A DNA stretch of 48,234 nucleotides, taken from Monosiga brevicollis MX1. Its lineage: Eukaryota; Opisthokonta; Choanoflagellata; Craspedida; Salpingoecidae. Each line of letters begins with the position of its first letter. The stretch's first letter is position 1. A model generated the notes under the pieces. The model was not told the DNA's origin. It did no database searches and saw nothing but the letters and a program-made list of their open reading frames with translations. This document shows, piece after piece, positions 1 through 11,600 of this stretch. The DNA is taken from NCBI RefSeq assembly GCF_000002865.3, contig NW_001865084.1:176230-224463 (forward strand), written 5' to 3'. Position numbers and translations under genes: made by a program.

Positions 1-207
1 TCTCCTCCTCCTTCTCCTCCTCCTTCACCTCCTCCTCCTTCTCTTCTTTTTTTTTTTCCCTAAAAGAGTTTTTTTACTTCTGGTCTTCTCGTCTTCCTCC
101 TTGTTTTCGAGCATGTTTTCTGCTTTCCGCCTGTTTTTTTTTTTCCTGATCAAAAGGCCTCGTGCTCATGCGCCTCCGCCTTGAATTTTGCGGCATAGAC
201 GGCCACC
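1..207. other. Pyrimidine-rich 5' flank of the OGDH gene
   Basis: The stretch starts with imperfect CTCCTC repeats (about 1-50), followed by several T runs. The last bases before the ATG at 208 read GGCCACC, a strong Kozak-type context. It is probably promoter and 5' UTR of the downstream gene. No other gene is visible here. Confidence 0.5.
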
Positions 208-3200
208 ATGTACAAGCACGTGACGCGGTTTAGCCGCGCCGTGGGCCAGTGGCTCAAGCCGGGCTCGGCATTGCCCAGCGGTTCGCGCCCCTTTTTGGCC
301 GCGTACAGCACTCAGCCCGCGCCCACGGAGCAGTTCATGTCCGGCACCTCCGTCGCATACTACGGTTTGTGTGCATTTGCCTTTTTTTCGCTCTCCATTT
401 TGCATGTGGCAACGCACCTTGTTTTCTCCTCCCTGTTCTCACTCCAAACTTGGCCTTGGCCCGTAATCCGGACCATTCCTTTCCCCTTTTGGACAGAGGC
501 CATGTACGAGGCCTGGCGTGAGGACCCGAAGAGCGTGCACGCCTCGTGGCGCGCGTTCTTTGACAACGAGGCCAGTGGTCTCGGCAAGGGCCAATCCTAC
601 ACTCCGCCGCCCGTCGCCGGCCATGCTGCCCCCAGCGCCTCTGGAGCTGCCCCCACCCTCTCGGCCACCCATTCGGAAATCCTCAACCACCTGAAGGTCG
701 AACGCCTCATCCGCGCCTACGAAACTCGCGGCCATAACATTGCCAACCTTGACCCCCTGAACATCATGAACGCCGATCTCGACGGCTCGGTGCGTTCCTT
801 TCCCGCTTGGAAAAAAAAAAGCTTGAAAGTCTCTTTCTGTCGTTGCCACTGCACGCTCACACCGTGTGTTACAGACTCCCTCAGAGCTGACGCTTGCCCA
901 CTACGGTTTCACCGAGGCCGACCTGGACAAGACTGTTGTCGTGCCCCCCCACGCCATCTTTGACACGCAACAGGAGAGCCATCTTCCCCTCCGCACTCTG
1001 ATCGAGCGCCTGAACAAGGTCTACTGCTCGACCGTGGGCTTTGAGTACATGTTCATTCAGGTTTGTCAAAGTTATGCGGTTGCTCCCCCTCTTACACTTT
1101 GAAAGAAAGAGAGAGGGAAAAAAAAAAAAAGAAGAAGAAAAACATGGGAAAACAAATCTTCATAGACCCGAGAATACCAGCTGCTTTCTTTCTTTTGGCC
1201 AATGCCGACTCTATCCTCACCCAAACACACACGACCCCGGACTCTTGCTTTGTGGAACGGTTTCTGTTGCGTAGGAGCGCGATCGCGTCAAGTGGATCCA
1301 AGACAAGGTGTCGGAGCTTCAGCAGCCCACTTCGGCTGACCTCAAGCAGAAGATCGCCAAGGACTTGGTTGATGCTCGTGTAAGCGCTTGAGCTGGGCTC
1401 TCACTTTGCTGCTTGACGCATGTCCTTGCTCTTCCTCACATTCTGTTTTGGAACCTTCAGGGCTTTGAGCTCTTCCTGCAAAAGAAGTTTGTGTCGGAGA
1501 AGCGCTTTGGTGTCGACGGTGGCGAGGCCCTCATCACGGGCATGCGCCAGCTTCTGCGCCGTGGATCCGAGCTGGGCGTCGAGTTTGCCGTTTTGGGCAT
1601 GCCCCACCGTGGCCGTCTCAATGTTCTGGCCAACGTCATGAACAAGCCCGTCGAGCAGATTTTCAACGAGTTCCAGAGCAATCTCGGTATCGATGATGAA
1701 GGCTCTGGTGACGTCAAGTACCATCTGGGCATGTCCTCTGACGTCGTCTTTGACGACACGGGTAACCGCATGCACCTCTCCCTCATGGCCAACCCTTCGC
1801 ACCTCGAAGCCGTCAACCCTGTCGTCCTTGGCAAAGCCCGCGCCGAACAGGATTACCGCGGCGACACCAAGCGCAAGCGCGTCGTCCCCATCCTTTTGCA
1901 CGGTGACGCCGCCTTTGCTGGCCAGGGCGTCGTGTACGAGTGCTTTGGCTTCACCCAACTCCCTGCCTACACGACCGGCGGTACCATCCATGTGGTCGTC
2001 AACAATCAGATTGGTTTCACCACCGACCCCCGCTTTGCCCGTTCAACTCCCTACTCGACCGATCTTGCCAAGATGGTCGGTGCCCCCATTTTCCATGTCA
2101 ACGGCGACGATCCCGAGGCCGTCGCCCGTGTCTGCCAGGTGGCCATGGAGTGGCGTCAGGAGTTTGGCAACGACGTTGTCGTTGACATTGTCTGCTACCG
2201 TCGTTTTGGTCACAACGAAGCCGATCAGCCCGCCTTTACCCAGCCCCTGATGTACGAGCGCATTGCCGAGCAAAAGCCCGTGGACCAGATTTATGAGGAG
2301 AAGGTTGCCGCCGAAGGCACCATCGACGGCCAGTGGTTCGAATCAGCCCGCAAGACCTACGAGGAGAACCTCAACGCCGCGTGGGATCGCGCCCCGACCT
2401 TCAAAAACACCCGCCCCGAGTACCTGGGCTCGTGGTGGTCCTCTCTCAAGTCTCAGCAAGTCGACGTGGCCCAAATCTACGACACGGGCGTTGACGAGGC
2501 TCTGCTCAAGGAAGTTGGCACGGTACGTGTTTGATCCTGGCTCGTGAAGAGCGCGTTGACCGCCCCGATCACCCCGCTGCCAACCTAAATGCATGTGTTT
2601 TGTTGCAGTTGGTTGTCCCGCCTCCATCCTCATTCGATCGCTTTGTGTGGTACCACAGATTTTCAGCCAGTATCCGGATGACTTTAACATTCACCGCTCT
2701 CTCAAGAAGATTCTGCAGTCGCGTCTGGATAGCATTGTCGAGGACACGGGCATGGACTGGGCTACCGCCGAGGGTCTGGCCTTTGGTACCCTTTTGATGG
2801 AGGGCAAGGCTGTCCGCCTGAGTGGCCAGGACGTCGAGCGCGGTACCTTCTCGCAGCGCCACCACGTGCTGCACGACCAGAAGGTTGATGGCAAGACTTA
2901 CGTGTCCCTGCAGGAGCTGGCGCCGGCCCAGACCAACTACTCCGTCTCCAACAGCCACCTGAGCGAGTACGGTGTGCTGGGCTTTGAGCTTGGCTACTCG
3001 ATGGTCAACCCCCACTCGCTCATTTGCTGGGAGGCCCAGTTCGGTGACTTTGCCAACACGGCCCAGTGCATCATCGATCAGTTTATCGCTGCCGGCGAGC
3101 ACAAGTGGCGCCGCATGACTGGCCTGACCATGCTCCTGCCGCACGGTTACGAGGGCATGGGCCCCGAGCACTCGAGCGGTCGCATCGAGCGCTTCCTGCA

Positions 3201-4010
3201 GCTGTGCAACGACAACGAGTCAGTCTATCCCGAGATGCGTGATGGCCAGCGCCGTCAGATCCAGGATTGCAACATTCAGGTTGTCAATGCCACCACCCCC
3301 GCCAACTACTTCCACGTTCTTCGTCGTCAAGTCCACCGCGATTTCCGCAAGCCTCTCGTTGTCTTCACCCCCAAGAGCCTCCTGCGCCACCCAATGTGCA
3401 AGTGCGTAGCGTTTGTCTTTCTTTGCTCATCTTTTCTCGCGCTTGCATGGCTCCATGTGTCAATGGTCGTGTCCATGGGGTAACCGGACATATCGAGCCC
3501 TTTTCAGGCAGTTCTCTCAACCATGGTCTTTTTCCTGCGTCTGCGCTTCCTAGGTCCACGCTGGCCGACATTGGTGCCGGCACTCGCTTCACTCGCTTCT
3601 ATTCTGAAACCGACGAGAGCATTTCCAGCAACCCTGATGGTGTCAAGCGTGTCGTGCTCTGCTCGGGCAAGGTCTACTACGACCTGCTGAAGCATCGCCA
3701 GGACAACAACATCACCGATGTGGCCATTGGCCGCGTGGAGCAGATCAGCCCCTTCCCCTTTGATCTTGTCCACAACATGATGGACCAGTACCCCAATGCC
3801 GAGGTGGTCTGGTGCCAGGAGGAGCCTCGTAACATGGGCGCCTGGTCTTACGTTGACTCGCGCATTGAGACGGCTCTCTCAAAGTCGGAGCACCACCAGG
3901 GTGCCCGCGCTCGCTACGTGGGTCGCAACGCCAGCGCCTCGGTTGCTGCTGGTGATAAGAAGCAGCACAACGCAGAGCAGCAGTCGCTCATCGAGCAAGC
4001 CCTCCAATAA
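208..4010 (+). CDS. OGDH: 2-oxoglutarate dehydrogenase E1 component, mitochondrial
   Basis: Thiamine-diphosphate-dependent E1 subunit of the 2-oxoglutarate dehydrogenase complex; it decarboxylates 2-oxoglutarate in the TCA cycle in the mitochondrial matrix. Exons by eye: 208-364, 497-789, 875-1060, 1275-1379, 1461-2522, 2659-3401, 3554-4010. Every junction is GT-AG and in frame, giving 1000 residues, normal for the family. The N-terminus ([17 protein letters not shown]) is basic with no early acidic residue, as expected of a matrix-targeting peptide. The short E1 N-terminal motif [13 protein letters not shown] lies near residue 55. The ThDP region includes PHRGRLN near 295, GDAAF at 395 and NNQIGF at 428. 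The C-terminal half carries [19 protein letters not shown] and GPEHSS, and it ends with the transketolase C-domain (WCQEEP). An AATAAA hexamer at 4006-4011 overlaps the stop codon. Identity is near certain; single splice sites are less so. Confidence 0.96.
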
Positions 4011-4011
4011 A
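4006..4011 (+). promoter_or_regulatory. AATAAA hexamer overlapping the OGDH stop codon
   Basis: AATAAA spans the last sense codon and the TAA stop (4008-4010) of the OGDH reading frame. It is a possible polyadenylation signal, but a match this short could be coincidental. Its use would imply a very short 3' UTR. Confidence 0.3.
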
Positions 4012-4540
4012 TTTACCCATCCGTCTTGGCGGTTCGGCCGCCATGTGCACCTTTGCCCTGTCATCTGTTTGCCTCTTGCCCCCTCTTGATCTTTTCTTCT
4101 CTTTCCTCTTCTCAGCAACTGTCCACGCAGCTCTACGAATTTGTTAGCCCTTGCGTTTTGCATCATTGTGCCGTTGATGTCTTTGTATAGTTCATGTCGA
4201 CAGCTCTGCGCTGTTCTGACAATTCGTGCTTCTTCCTCTGCCGCCCTTTGTTTTTTTGGCCAATGTAGAAGCGATGTTAGGCTGTTTGCTGGCCGACCTC
4301 GAAATCCCTTTTTTTTTCCCCGTTTTCTGGTTTGGTCAACTGGAAATTACGCTTCTCGTGCCAAAATCCATGAGGATATTATGACTCGCGTCTCGCTCAT
4401 ATATATCAATTCCATTAGGGTTAGGGTTAGGGAGATGTCGCGACAGAGGAGGGTGGCTATCCACATGGTATGCAACAAAGATGATTGGACTCTGGGCAAA
4501 AAAGAAAAATTGCAGGCGCAGGTGATGGCGCACCGCGTGG
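4011..4540. other. Convergent intergenic spacer
   Basis: This lies between the 3' ends of the OGDH gene (+) and the F-box/LRR gene (-). It is T-rich near 4300-4325 and holds three exact TTAGGG units at 4415-4432. No coding region is supported. Confidence 0.5.
4415..4432 (+). repeat. Three tandem TTAGGG units (interstitial telomere-type repeat)
   Basis: Positions 4415-4420, 4421-4426 and 4427-4432 each read TTAGGG, the telomere repeat of animals and many other opisthokonts. It sits in a gene-dense interior between two convergent genes, so it is not a chromosome end. It could be a scar of telomere-mediated break repair, a telobox-like protein-binding site, or chance. Confidence 0.75.
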
Positions 4541-6622
4541 TTATGATCGCCAAAAGAAGAGTAAAGAAAGACCACGGCGGTGCTTGGACCTGATCAGTTG
4601 ACCCTTGGCTGTCTTCTCCAGCTGTACTCGCTGGGCCAGTTCATTATGAAAGTAGCGGGCGACAGCTGGTGACGGGGCCATGCCAATGAGGGCCACGCGG
4701 CGCAGGGTGTGGTTGTTAGCCAGAGCCGAGGCAAAGTCACGAAGCGCCTGCTCGCTCACGGCATGTTCCGTGGCATGGTACAGCTGCGACAGGTCCAGAG
4801 CTTGTAGTTGCTTGTTGAGAACCATGGATTGGGCCAAGGCTCGCAGCCCACTATCACCAATGTTGTTGTTGCGGAGGCAGAGGCAACGCAAGCTGTGGTT
4901 GGCCCGCAGGGCACGAGCCAAGCTTTCCACACCAATGTAGGACATGCCAACCTCTTCCAAATCCAGTTCGCGCAGCGTGCTGTTGAGGCGAAGTGTTGAA
5001 GCAAAGGACACGGCACCGGCGTCTTGCAATGGGTTGTGCCGTAGCCCAAGCTTGCGCAAAGTTGTGTTGCGCTCCAAGGCCTCAGCCAAAGCTCGGGCAC
5101 CACCCACTGAGATGTGGTTGAAGCGAGCGTCCACTTCTTCAAGCGTGAGACTGCAAGCCAAGGCTTGGGCAAGCGCTATGGCGCCTGCGTTGCCCATGCG
5201 GTTGTCCCACAAAATCAGGCGCTTCAGGGTGGCGGCCGGCTGCGAGCCAGCGTGCAAATATCCATGAGCTTTGGCACTGGGTCGGCCCTGTCAGAGACGG
5301 GAAGCGCGCAGGTGATGGCTGTACCGTTTTGAGATGTAGCATCAGGGGCTGGAGCGCAGCGGCACCCAGCTCATTGCATTGCAGGTCGAGCGTCTCAATG
5401 GTCATGTGCTATCATGGAAAGGTGTCAACGCAGGACCAACCACAGGGCCGAGTATACGGTGATGAGGCCAAGTGAGGCCACGGAGCACGGAGCAAAACTT
5501 GACCAAGACCGGCATCAAATGCATCGGACCCCAGGTAACGGACCTTGATGGTATTGCACAACTCTGCAATGCCGTGGGCCGTGAGGCAATTGTCCCCGAG
5601 GTTGAGATGGCGCAGATACTTGAGCTGGGCAATGACAGGCAAAAGTGCCATCAAATCGTCATCATGGAGTTGGGTGGAAGCAAGGTGAAGCTCCTCAAGC
5701 CAAGGGCAGCGGAGGAGCCAAGTCGCGACGGCCGCAGCGTCAAGACGCTCCATTTTCATGTGTGAAATGTCCAGCCGGCGCAGGGCGCTCCAGCAGTCGG
5801 TTTCGGCAAAGTAGCGCATGACGGCTGCGTTAAAGCCGTTCTCACTGAGATCCAGTTCTCGGAGGTCGGGACACGCCAGCATCAGACGGACAATGTAGCG
5901 GGCATTGGCGGGGCTCAGATAGCAGTTGCTCAAGCGCAAGACGCTCAGATTCTAATTTGCAGGAGCAGGGTTTTTGGTGCGTGTCAGACACTAGCCTTGG
6001 GCACAACGGAACCGAGGGAGACGAGCTCAAATGGTCCAGCAACTCAAGGAACAGGCGGGTGGGGGCGAGGGCTGACCGATGATGTGCTGCGGACGAGGGC
6101 GAGGAGGTGGGCGTTGGCCACTTGAACATTGGAGAGGGTCAGCTCGCGTCCGAAGAACTGATCAAAGGGGGCAGCGGGGACGAGTCTATTGTGTGGTCGT
6201 GGCACCACGAGGATGCTGGGCTGCTTTTGGGTCAAGACGTAGGTTAACGTGGCACTGGAGACCTTGTCGTACACTGGCCGTAGGTCGACCTTGAGCCAGC
6301 GCGCACGGGCAAACTGGCGGCACACCTGTGCTGCACGACCCAGATCCTGGATATCCAAGTAGCTAGAAATAAGCAGAGGCATGCGGTGAGATGGCAACTT
6401 CACATGCCGGCTACGGCGGTGTAGTTGTGAAAGCTGGAGCCATTACCAGAAGATGCGTTCGATGAGTTCAAGGGGCAGGTGCTGGACTGCTGGATTGTCC
6501 TGGACCAAAGCGCTGCTGTCTGTGCTGCTGTTCAACATTTGACGCTTGCGGCGGCGGCCAGACTTTGGCCGACAATTGAGGCCAGCTCCACCAAACATGT
6601 TGGCCAGGCCAATGTGAAACAT
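4541..6622 (-). CDS. F-box and leucine-rich-repeat protein
   Basis: Exons on the minus strand: 6622-6447, 6362-6077, 5951-5544, 5408-5325, 5239-4541; about 550 residues. A 40-residue F-box is rebuilt across the first intron (residues about 44-85). It begins LPLELIERIF, continues C-YLDIQDLGRAAQVCRQF and ends in the usual tryptophan. After an unassigned stretch come leucine-rich repeats of 27-29 residues of the ribonuclease-inhibitor/FBXL type (xLxxLxLxxNxIG). Such proteins are substrate receptors of SCF (Skp1-Cul1-F-box) ubiquitin ligases: the F-box binds Skp1 and the LRRs bind the target. The start at 6622 is tentative (a second ATG is at 6598), and the last acceptor could be 5287 instead of 5239. 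I chose 5239 because it keeps the repeat spacing. No target can be inferred. Confidence 0.82.
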
Positions 6623-8010
6623 GGCTGCCAATGTCGAGGTCGTAGCACGTTCAAAATATTTGCCAGCGAGTTGTCGAAGCAGCGACGCAGGCGTGTCAAC
6701 GAGGCAACTAGGATCAGGACTATTTGACGCGCGAGCGCGAGCGTAGGTCTGGTTGGCAGCAGGGATAACCTTTTGACAGACGTGCAAGCGGACCAAGCCA
6801 AGAATGCCGAGCAAGCCAAAGTAACACGGGGCTGGCCAGGCAGGCGTTGTTGATGGGGCTAGGTACAGCTCTGTAAAGGCCACCACACACGCTTTGAGAA
6901 AGAAGGGCAAGAGGAAGAGGAAGAAGGAAAGGAAAAAAAAAACAAGGCACGGGCCACCGCGCCACAAAGTCAGAGTATGCTTGAATGGCGTCTGGAGTCC
7001 TTGTGGGCTGCTCGGAAGGAGGGTGGCTGAATGGCAGGAGGAGGAGGACGTTGTGGTCTCGCGGGCGCGAATGGCAGCGACACAGGGAGGGGCACCGGAG
7101 AAATGCGGTGGTCAACCGACCAGCCAGACTAACCACACGCTGGTGGTCGACATGGGCAGGGGCAACCACAAGGACCGTAATGGCAGTGCAACAGTGCTTG
7201 CACGTCCCCAACGCCGGCAGGATCAATCAAAACAAAACTGACATAAACAAAAAAAAAAGAAAAAAGGAAGACGAAGGCTCTGGCCTCTGGCTCGCGCGTG
7301 CAAGAGTGGGGGGGGAACGTAAGGGAGGCCAGGCACGAACAGATGGGAGAGATGACCGTTGTTGCGAGGCATGCCCGTGTCCAAGAAGGAGTTGGGAAGG
7401 GGACACAAACAACAAGGGGAGAACGGTGGGGGATGCGAGCAAGCGCTAAGAAACCACAAGTTTGGTCAGGGTGGGGGTTACTGTGGATGGTGGTTGGTGA
7501 CGGGGGTTTTTTTTGAGGGGTGGCTTGGCCGTGTGCTGGTAAACACTGCGAATCCGCGGAGCTGGTTGGTAGGGACCACTTTGCAGCACTACCAGCTGAA
7601 TCGTCCACACACCCAAACCTCTCACTGCCAAACTGCAACTGGCACAATTCCTGGGAACCAGATTCTCTTTCTCTCGACTTCTGACTCTCGCGAATTTGAG
7701 AGCTCAATGAGGTACCGATCAAGTAGATCGCAGGCAAGCTCCCGGCACGATCAAAGGATGAGACACTGATGCCACTCGCCGATAGTCCGCCGCAACAGTC
7801 GCGGATGACCGTGCGCTGCCATTTCTCTCGTTCTTTCGCGCCAGCGCCAAATTGTTGATTGTGCACTTGTAACCGAAAACGTCAGATTTTATGGACTGTT
7901 TGACTTTGACACACTTCAATTTGGAAAAGTGTGACATGTGCTACAATAAGAAATTTAGCGGCGTCCTTACACATGTAAGTCGGGTGGGTGCTTGGGAGGT
8001 TTGTGAGTGT

Positions 8011-8055
<45 letters not shown>

Positions 8056-8092
8056 AGAGAGGGAGAGAGAGAGGTAGAGAGTGGGTGAGATC
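8011..8092 (+). repeat. GA/AG microsatellite
   Basis: A purine-only tract dominated by (GA)n with a few GG interruptions, extending from about 8011 to 8092. It forms a pair with the tract at 8244-8341. Confidence 0.9.
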
Positions 8093-8243
8093 GGCGGGAA
8101 CGATGCAGAGAGCAACGATGCTTTGCTCAGTGCATTCAGAGATACGATATCATTGCGAAGCTTTTTGAGCAGTTGTCAGAGAGTAAGGCTTTCAATAGTC
8201 AAACGCTCAGAGATGGTAGTCCATGGTACGTGCGTGCTTTGAG

Positions 8244-8283
8244 AAAGAGAGAAGAGAGAGAGAGAAAGAGAGAGAGAGAAAAA

Positions 8284-8341
<58 letters not shown>
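8244..8341 (+). repeat. GA/AG microsatellite
   Basis: A second purine tract of (GA)n with AAAA and GGG interruptions, about 150 bp from the first. The two might derive from one expanded tract or from a local duplication. Confidence 0.9.
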
Positions 8342-8689
8342 CAGGCTCTTGCGCATGTGGTGTTTGGTCGCTGTTCTCACATGTCAGTGAAATGTGTGAG
8401 TGTGTGCGTATGGGCGTGTTGCAAATTCATGGCCAACATGCGCCAAGATGCAAAGGGCTGCATCACACGAAACATCGAAGAAGTACGCTTGGAGATGAAT
8501 TCGTGAGGGAAGGCGGGGCGGGGTAAAACTACTGGGAGGCAGTCTCTGCCTCCAGATACTCGACTGCCGACTTGCCATAGGGATCTAAGCAAAGACGAGG
8601 GGTGCAAACAAATTGCCATCAGATTTCGACTCGTTCACATCTGGTCTCTCAGAAAGGCGACTTCTTTCCTTTCGATATCCACACACGCG

Positions 8690-11600
8690 CTACTCACTCA
8701 AGAAAGCACGCTCGGCGTTGCCCGAAGAGACGTAGTGGCGTGAGGCACCCGTCATCATAATCGGCTGCCCCAGCAAGGTCTTGAGGCGTGCCTGTTTGAC
8801 CCAACACACCACGCAGATGAATTTCCACATTGACGCGGTTTGTGCTTCGAGGACAAACGCAACCAGTTGTCAGTATCCTGCTCACGCTTGCTCGCTCACC
8901 TTGCAGTCGGCCAACTGCTGCGCTGTCTTTTGAGAGGCTGCCGACTCCTCCTCCAAGAGATCGTCATCCAGTTCAATGTCCATCTCTCGCGCGGCCTTGG
9001 CAAACCAGTTGTTATTGTTCTTGGGCTATCAGCACCGCAAGCAGAGCCCCAATGGTGAGTGGTCAGGCCAACGGCCGCTCTCAGGTTCATGGCCTTGCTG
9101 CGCAAATGTGTACCTACCTTATTAGTTTGGCGCTGCAAACGCTCCACCTTGACGGCTGCGCCCAAGAGTGCCTTGATGCCCTTGAAAAAACCTAGTTCGA
9201 CAGGGAAAGCTTGCATGTCCGTAGTGCTACCGTGCGAATGTTGTGCACGGGGTGGGGTGTTGGGCGCGTGAGTCCATGTCGTGCAAACAAGGCAACGGCC
9301 TCCTGCTTGGGCACTTACCGGTTCAGCGTCTTGTGAATGTTGGCGTAAGCTTGCTGGTCCTCCGGGCTTTGCAACACGACGCTGAGACCCGCTGCCGTGC
9401 CACGTGCAGTTCGACCCGCACGATGCACGTAGCTGTCAGCATGCTTGGGGAGCTGATAGTGCACGACATACTGCACGTTCTGAATGTCCAAACCGCGCGC
9501 CGCCACGTCGGTAGCGAGCAGCACGCAGTTGTCCTGCTCCTTGAAGCGATCCAGGAACTTTAAGCGTTGCCTAAAGTTCAGCAAGCTGGTGAGGCGAAAA
9601 CCTGGCCCGATGCGCTGAACGGAAATTCGGCAACCAACGACTCACAACAGCCCCACTCACAACAGCCCTCCCCGTGTTTTTATAAAAAAAAAAAAAAAGA
9701 AGAAGAAGAGAGAAGATGCGCCGTACCGTTGCTGCATCTGCGCATGCAGGGCTTGTGGATTGAGTCCAACGAGGTCGAGGACGGTCTTGAGTCGCTTGAG
9801 AACGTCAATCGTGTTGACAAAGACCAAGGTGCGACCGGGAAAGCGCCGCAAAAAGTAGTACAAATACACTTCTTTGTCCGTGCTGGGACAGGTAATGCGC
9901 ACCTCCTGCAGCCCGCGAGCCAGACGCTGTTCCCCTGCCATGATTTGGGTGCTCAGGTCCAACTGGGCAAAGCTTTTGCGAAGACCACACGCCTGCACGA
10001 CACGACTCAAGGCACGCTCAATCGACGTGTCGGTGGCGCCCTTGCCGCCGGCCTGTCGCTGCCCCTTGCGTCCTCCCTTCTATACATGACAAAAATCAGC
10101 GTCAAGTTGGGTCAGATTGGCGCCTCCTGCCCTCAAGTCACAAAGCATGCCTGCGATACCCGCTCTGGGACGAAACGGAACTTTTGGGGACCCACCTGAA
10201 ACTGGGGCAAAAGCGTGGCAGAGAATAGAAACGTCTGACGCTTGACCTTGTTCTGCTCCAAAGCCAGCTGAGTCTCCACCTCGTCAGGACCTTGGGTCTT
10301 CTTGTCCTCCAACTGAGTGAGCGTCGAGTCGGCTGCTGGCGTTTTGCGTTGCGCACGGTCAGAGTCTTCCGTGGGCTGCTCATGATCATCCTCTGCCTCA
10401 GCCGCATCGCTCTCGTCGTCACTATCAGCGCCCTCGTCCGTCTCCACGGCTTCATCAGCGTCCTCGGCCTCATCTTCGCTGTCGTCGTGAGCCTGGTCCA
10501 TGGCCGTCGGGATGAAACTCATCCCATCACGCTACACACCAAAACACAAACATGCGGTTGAAAGGTTGAAATAAGCACAGAAGAAGGTAGGCAATCAAGT
10601 GATTCGACATTGAGCAATCGGATGTGGTAGACGCACGCGCAATTTCAACAGCATCTGGGTGATTCGATCATCGGCAGTCTCGGTGCCAAAGACGTCCATG
10701 AGAACTTCCTCTTCAAGCTTGTCTTTGGAGGAGCGCTTGCGACCATCAGATTGGGTGGCCGACGGCTCTTCTACATTCGATGGCACTTCTTGGACATTGG
10801 GCGTGCCATCACGCCGGGCGTTCTCGCGCACACGTTGCAAGTAAGCGTCTTCCTCTGTGGGAAAGGCAGGCCTGGTTTCAAAAGTGGGGATGGGCAGGGG
10901 GTCAGCGGTGAGATGGAAGCTGGCACACATATGTGACGGCCGAGGCGCTTCGCAAACGCACTGGGTTGGGCGGGGTAAGCGAGCCAAGATCTTGTCCAAC
11001 TCGGCAAAGTGTCCACGCTCGACCATACGATCTGCTTCGTCCAACACCAAAAACCGCAGGCTACACAGATATTCGCAAAACAGCCAAAGAGTCAGATCGT
11101 AGTAAAAGGAGATTGAACAAAAAGAATGGAAGAAGAGGAGCGGCGCCACAAACAATTTGCGAGAACACCAACCTGTCCAAATGAGCAAAGTGTACGTGGC
11201 CTGATTGAATGATTTCCCACAGACGGCCAGGGGTTCCGACCACAATCTCAGGTTTTGCCTTGAGCAGGCGCTCTTGCTTGACGAGCGCCATGCCACCCAC
11301 GATGGCGGTCACTCGCACAGAGAGTGGGGTGGCCAATGGTTTGAGGTGTTGTTGAATCTGCCAGAGGGATTGCTGCACGTGAGGAGCCAGCAGGGGTGTG
11401 CGAGGCAGAGGGAGCGTGCGGCTGCTTTGGCATCATACTTGTAGGGCCAGCTCTCGGGTCGGGGTAAGAATAAGGCATTGCAAGCCCGCGGTACTCCGTC
11501 CCTAAAGGGGATGCCGTGGGGGAAAGGAAAGAGGGTGCTCAAACTTGAGAAGAGGGCAAAGGCGCAGCGTCTTTGGACAACTATAAACGCGCTGTCTCTG

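Larger units (their letters stand above)
6623..8689. other. Intergenic region without a supported gene
   Basis: About 2 kb between the F-box/LRR gene start and the 3' end of the DDX24-like gene. It contains A/G-rich patches (6890-6945, 7230-7280) and two long GA microsatellites (about 8011-8092 and 8244-8341). Open frames occur, the largest 245 codons on the minus strand at 7129-7866. They show no recognisable domain and are rich in Ser, Pro and Cys, as expected of chance frames. Confidence 0.45.

Noticed and set aside
7129-7866. 245-codon minus-strand open frame upstream of the F-box/LRR gene
   Set aside because: It has low-complexity, Ser/Pro/Cys-rich content, no domain, and runs through homopolymer-rich spacer. 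There is no splice or start support.
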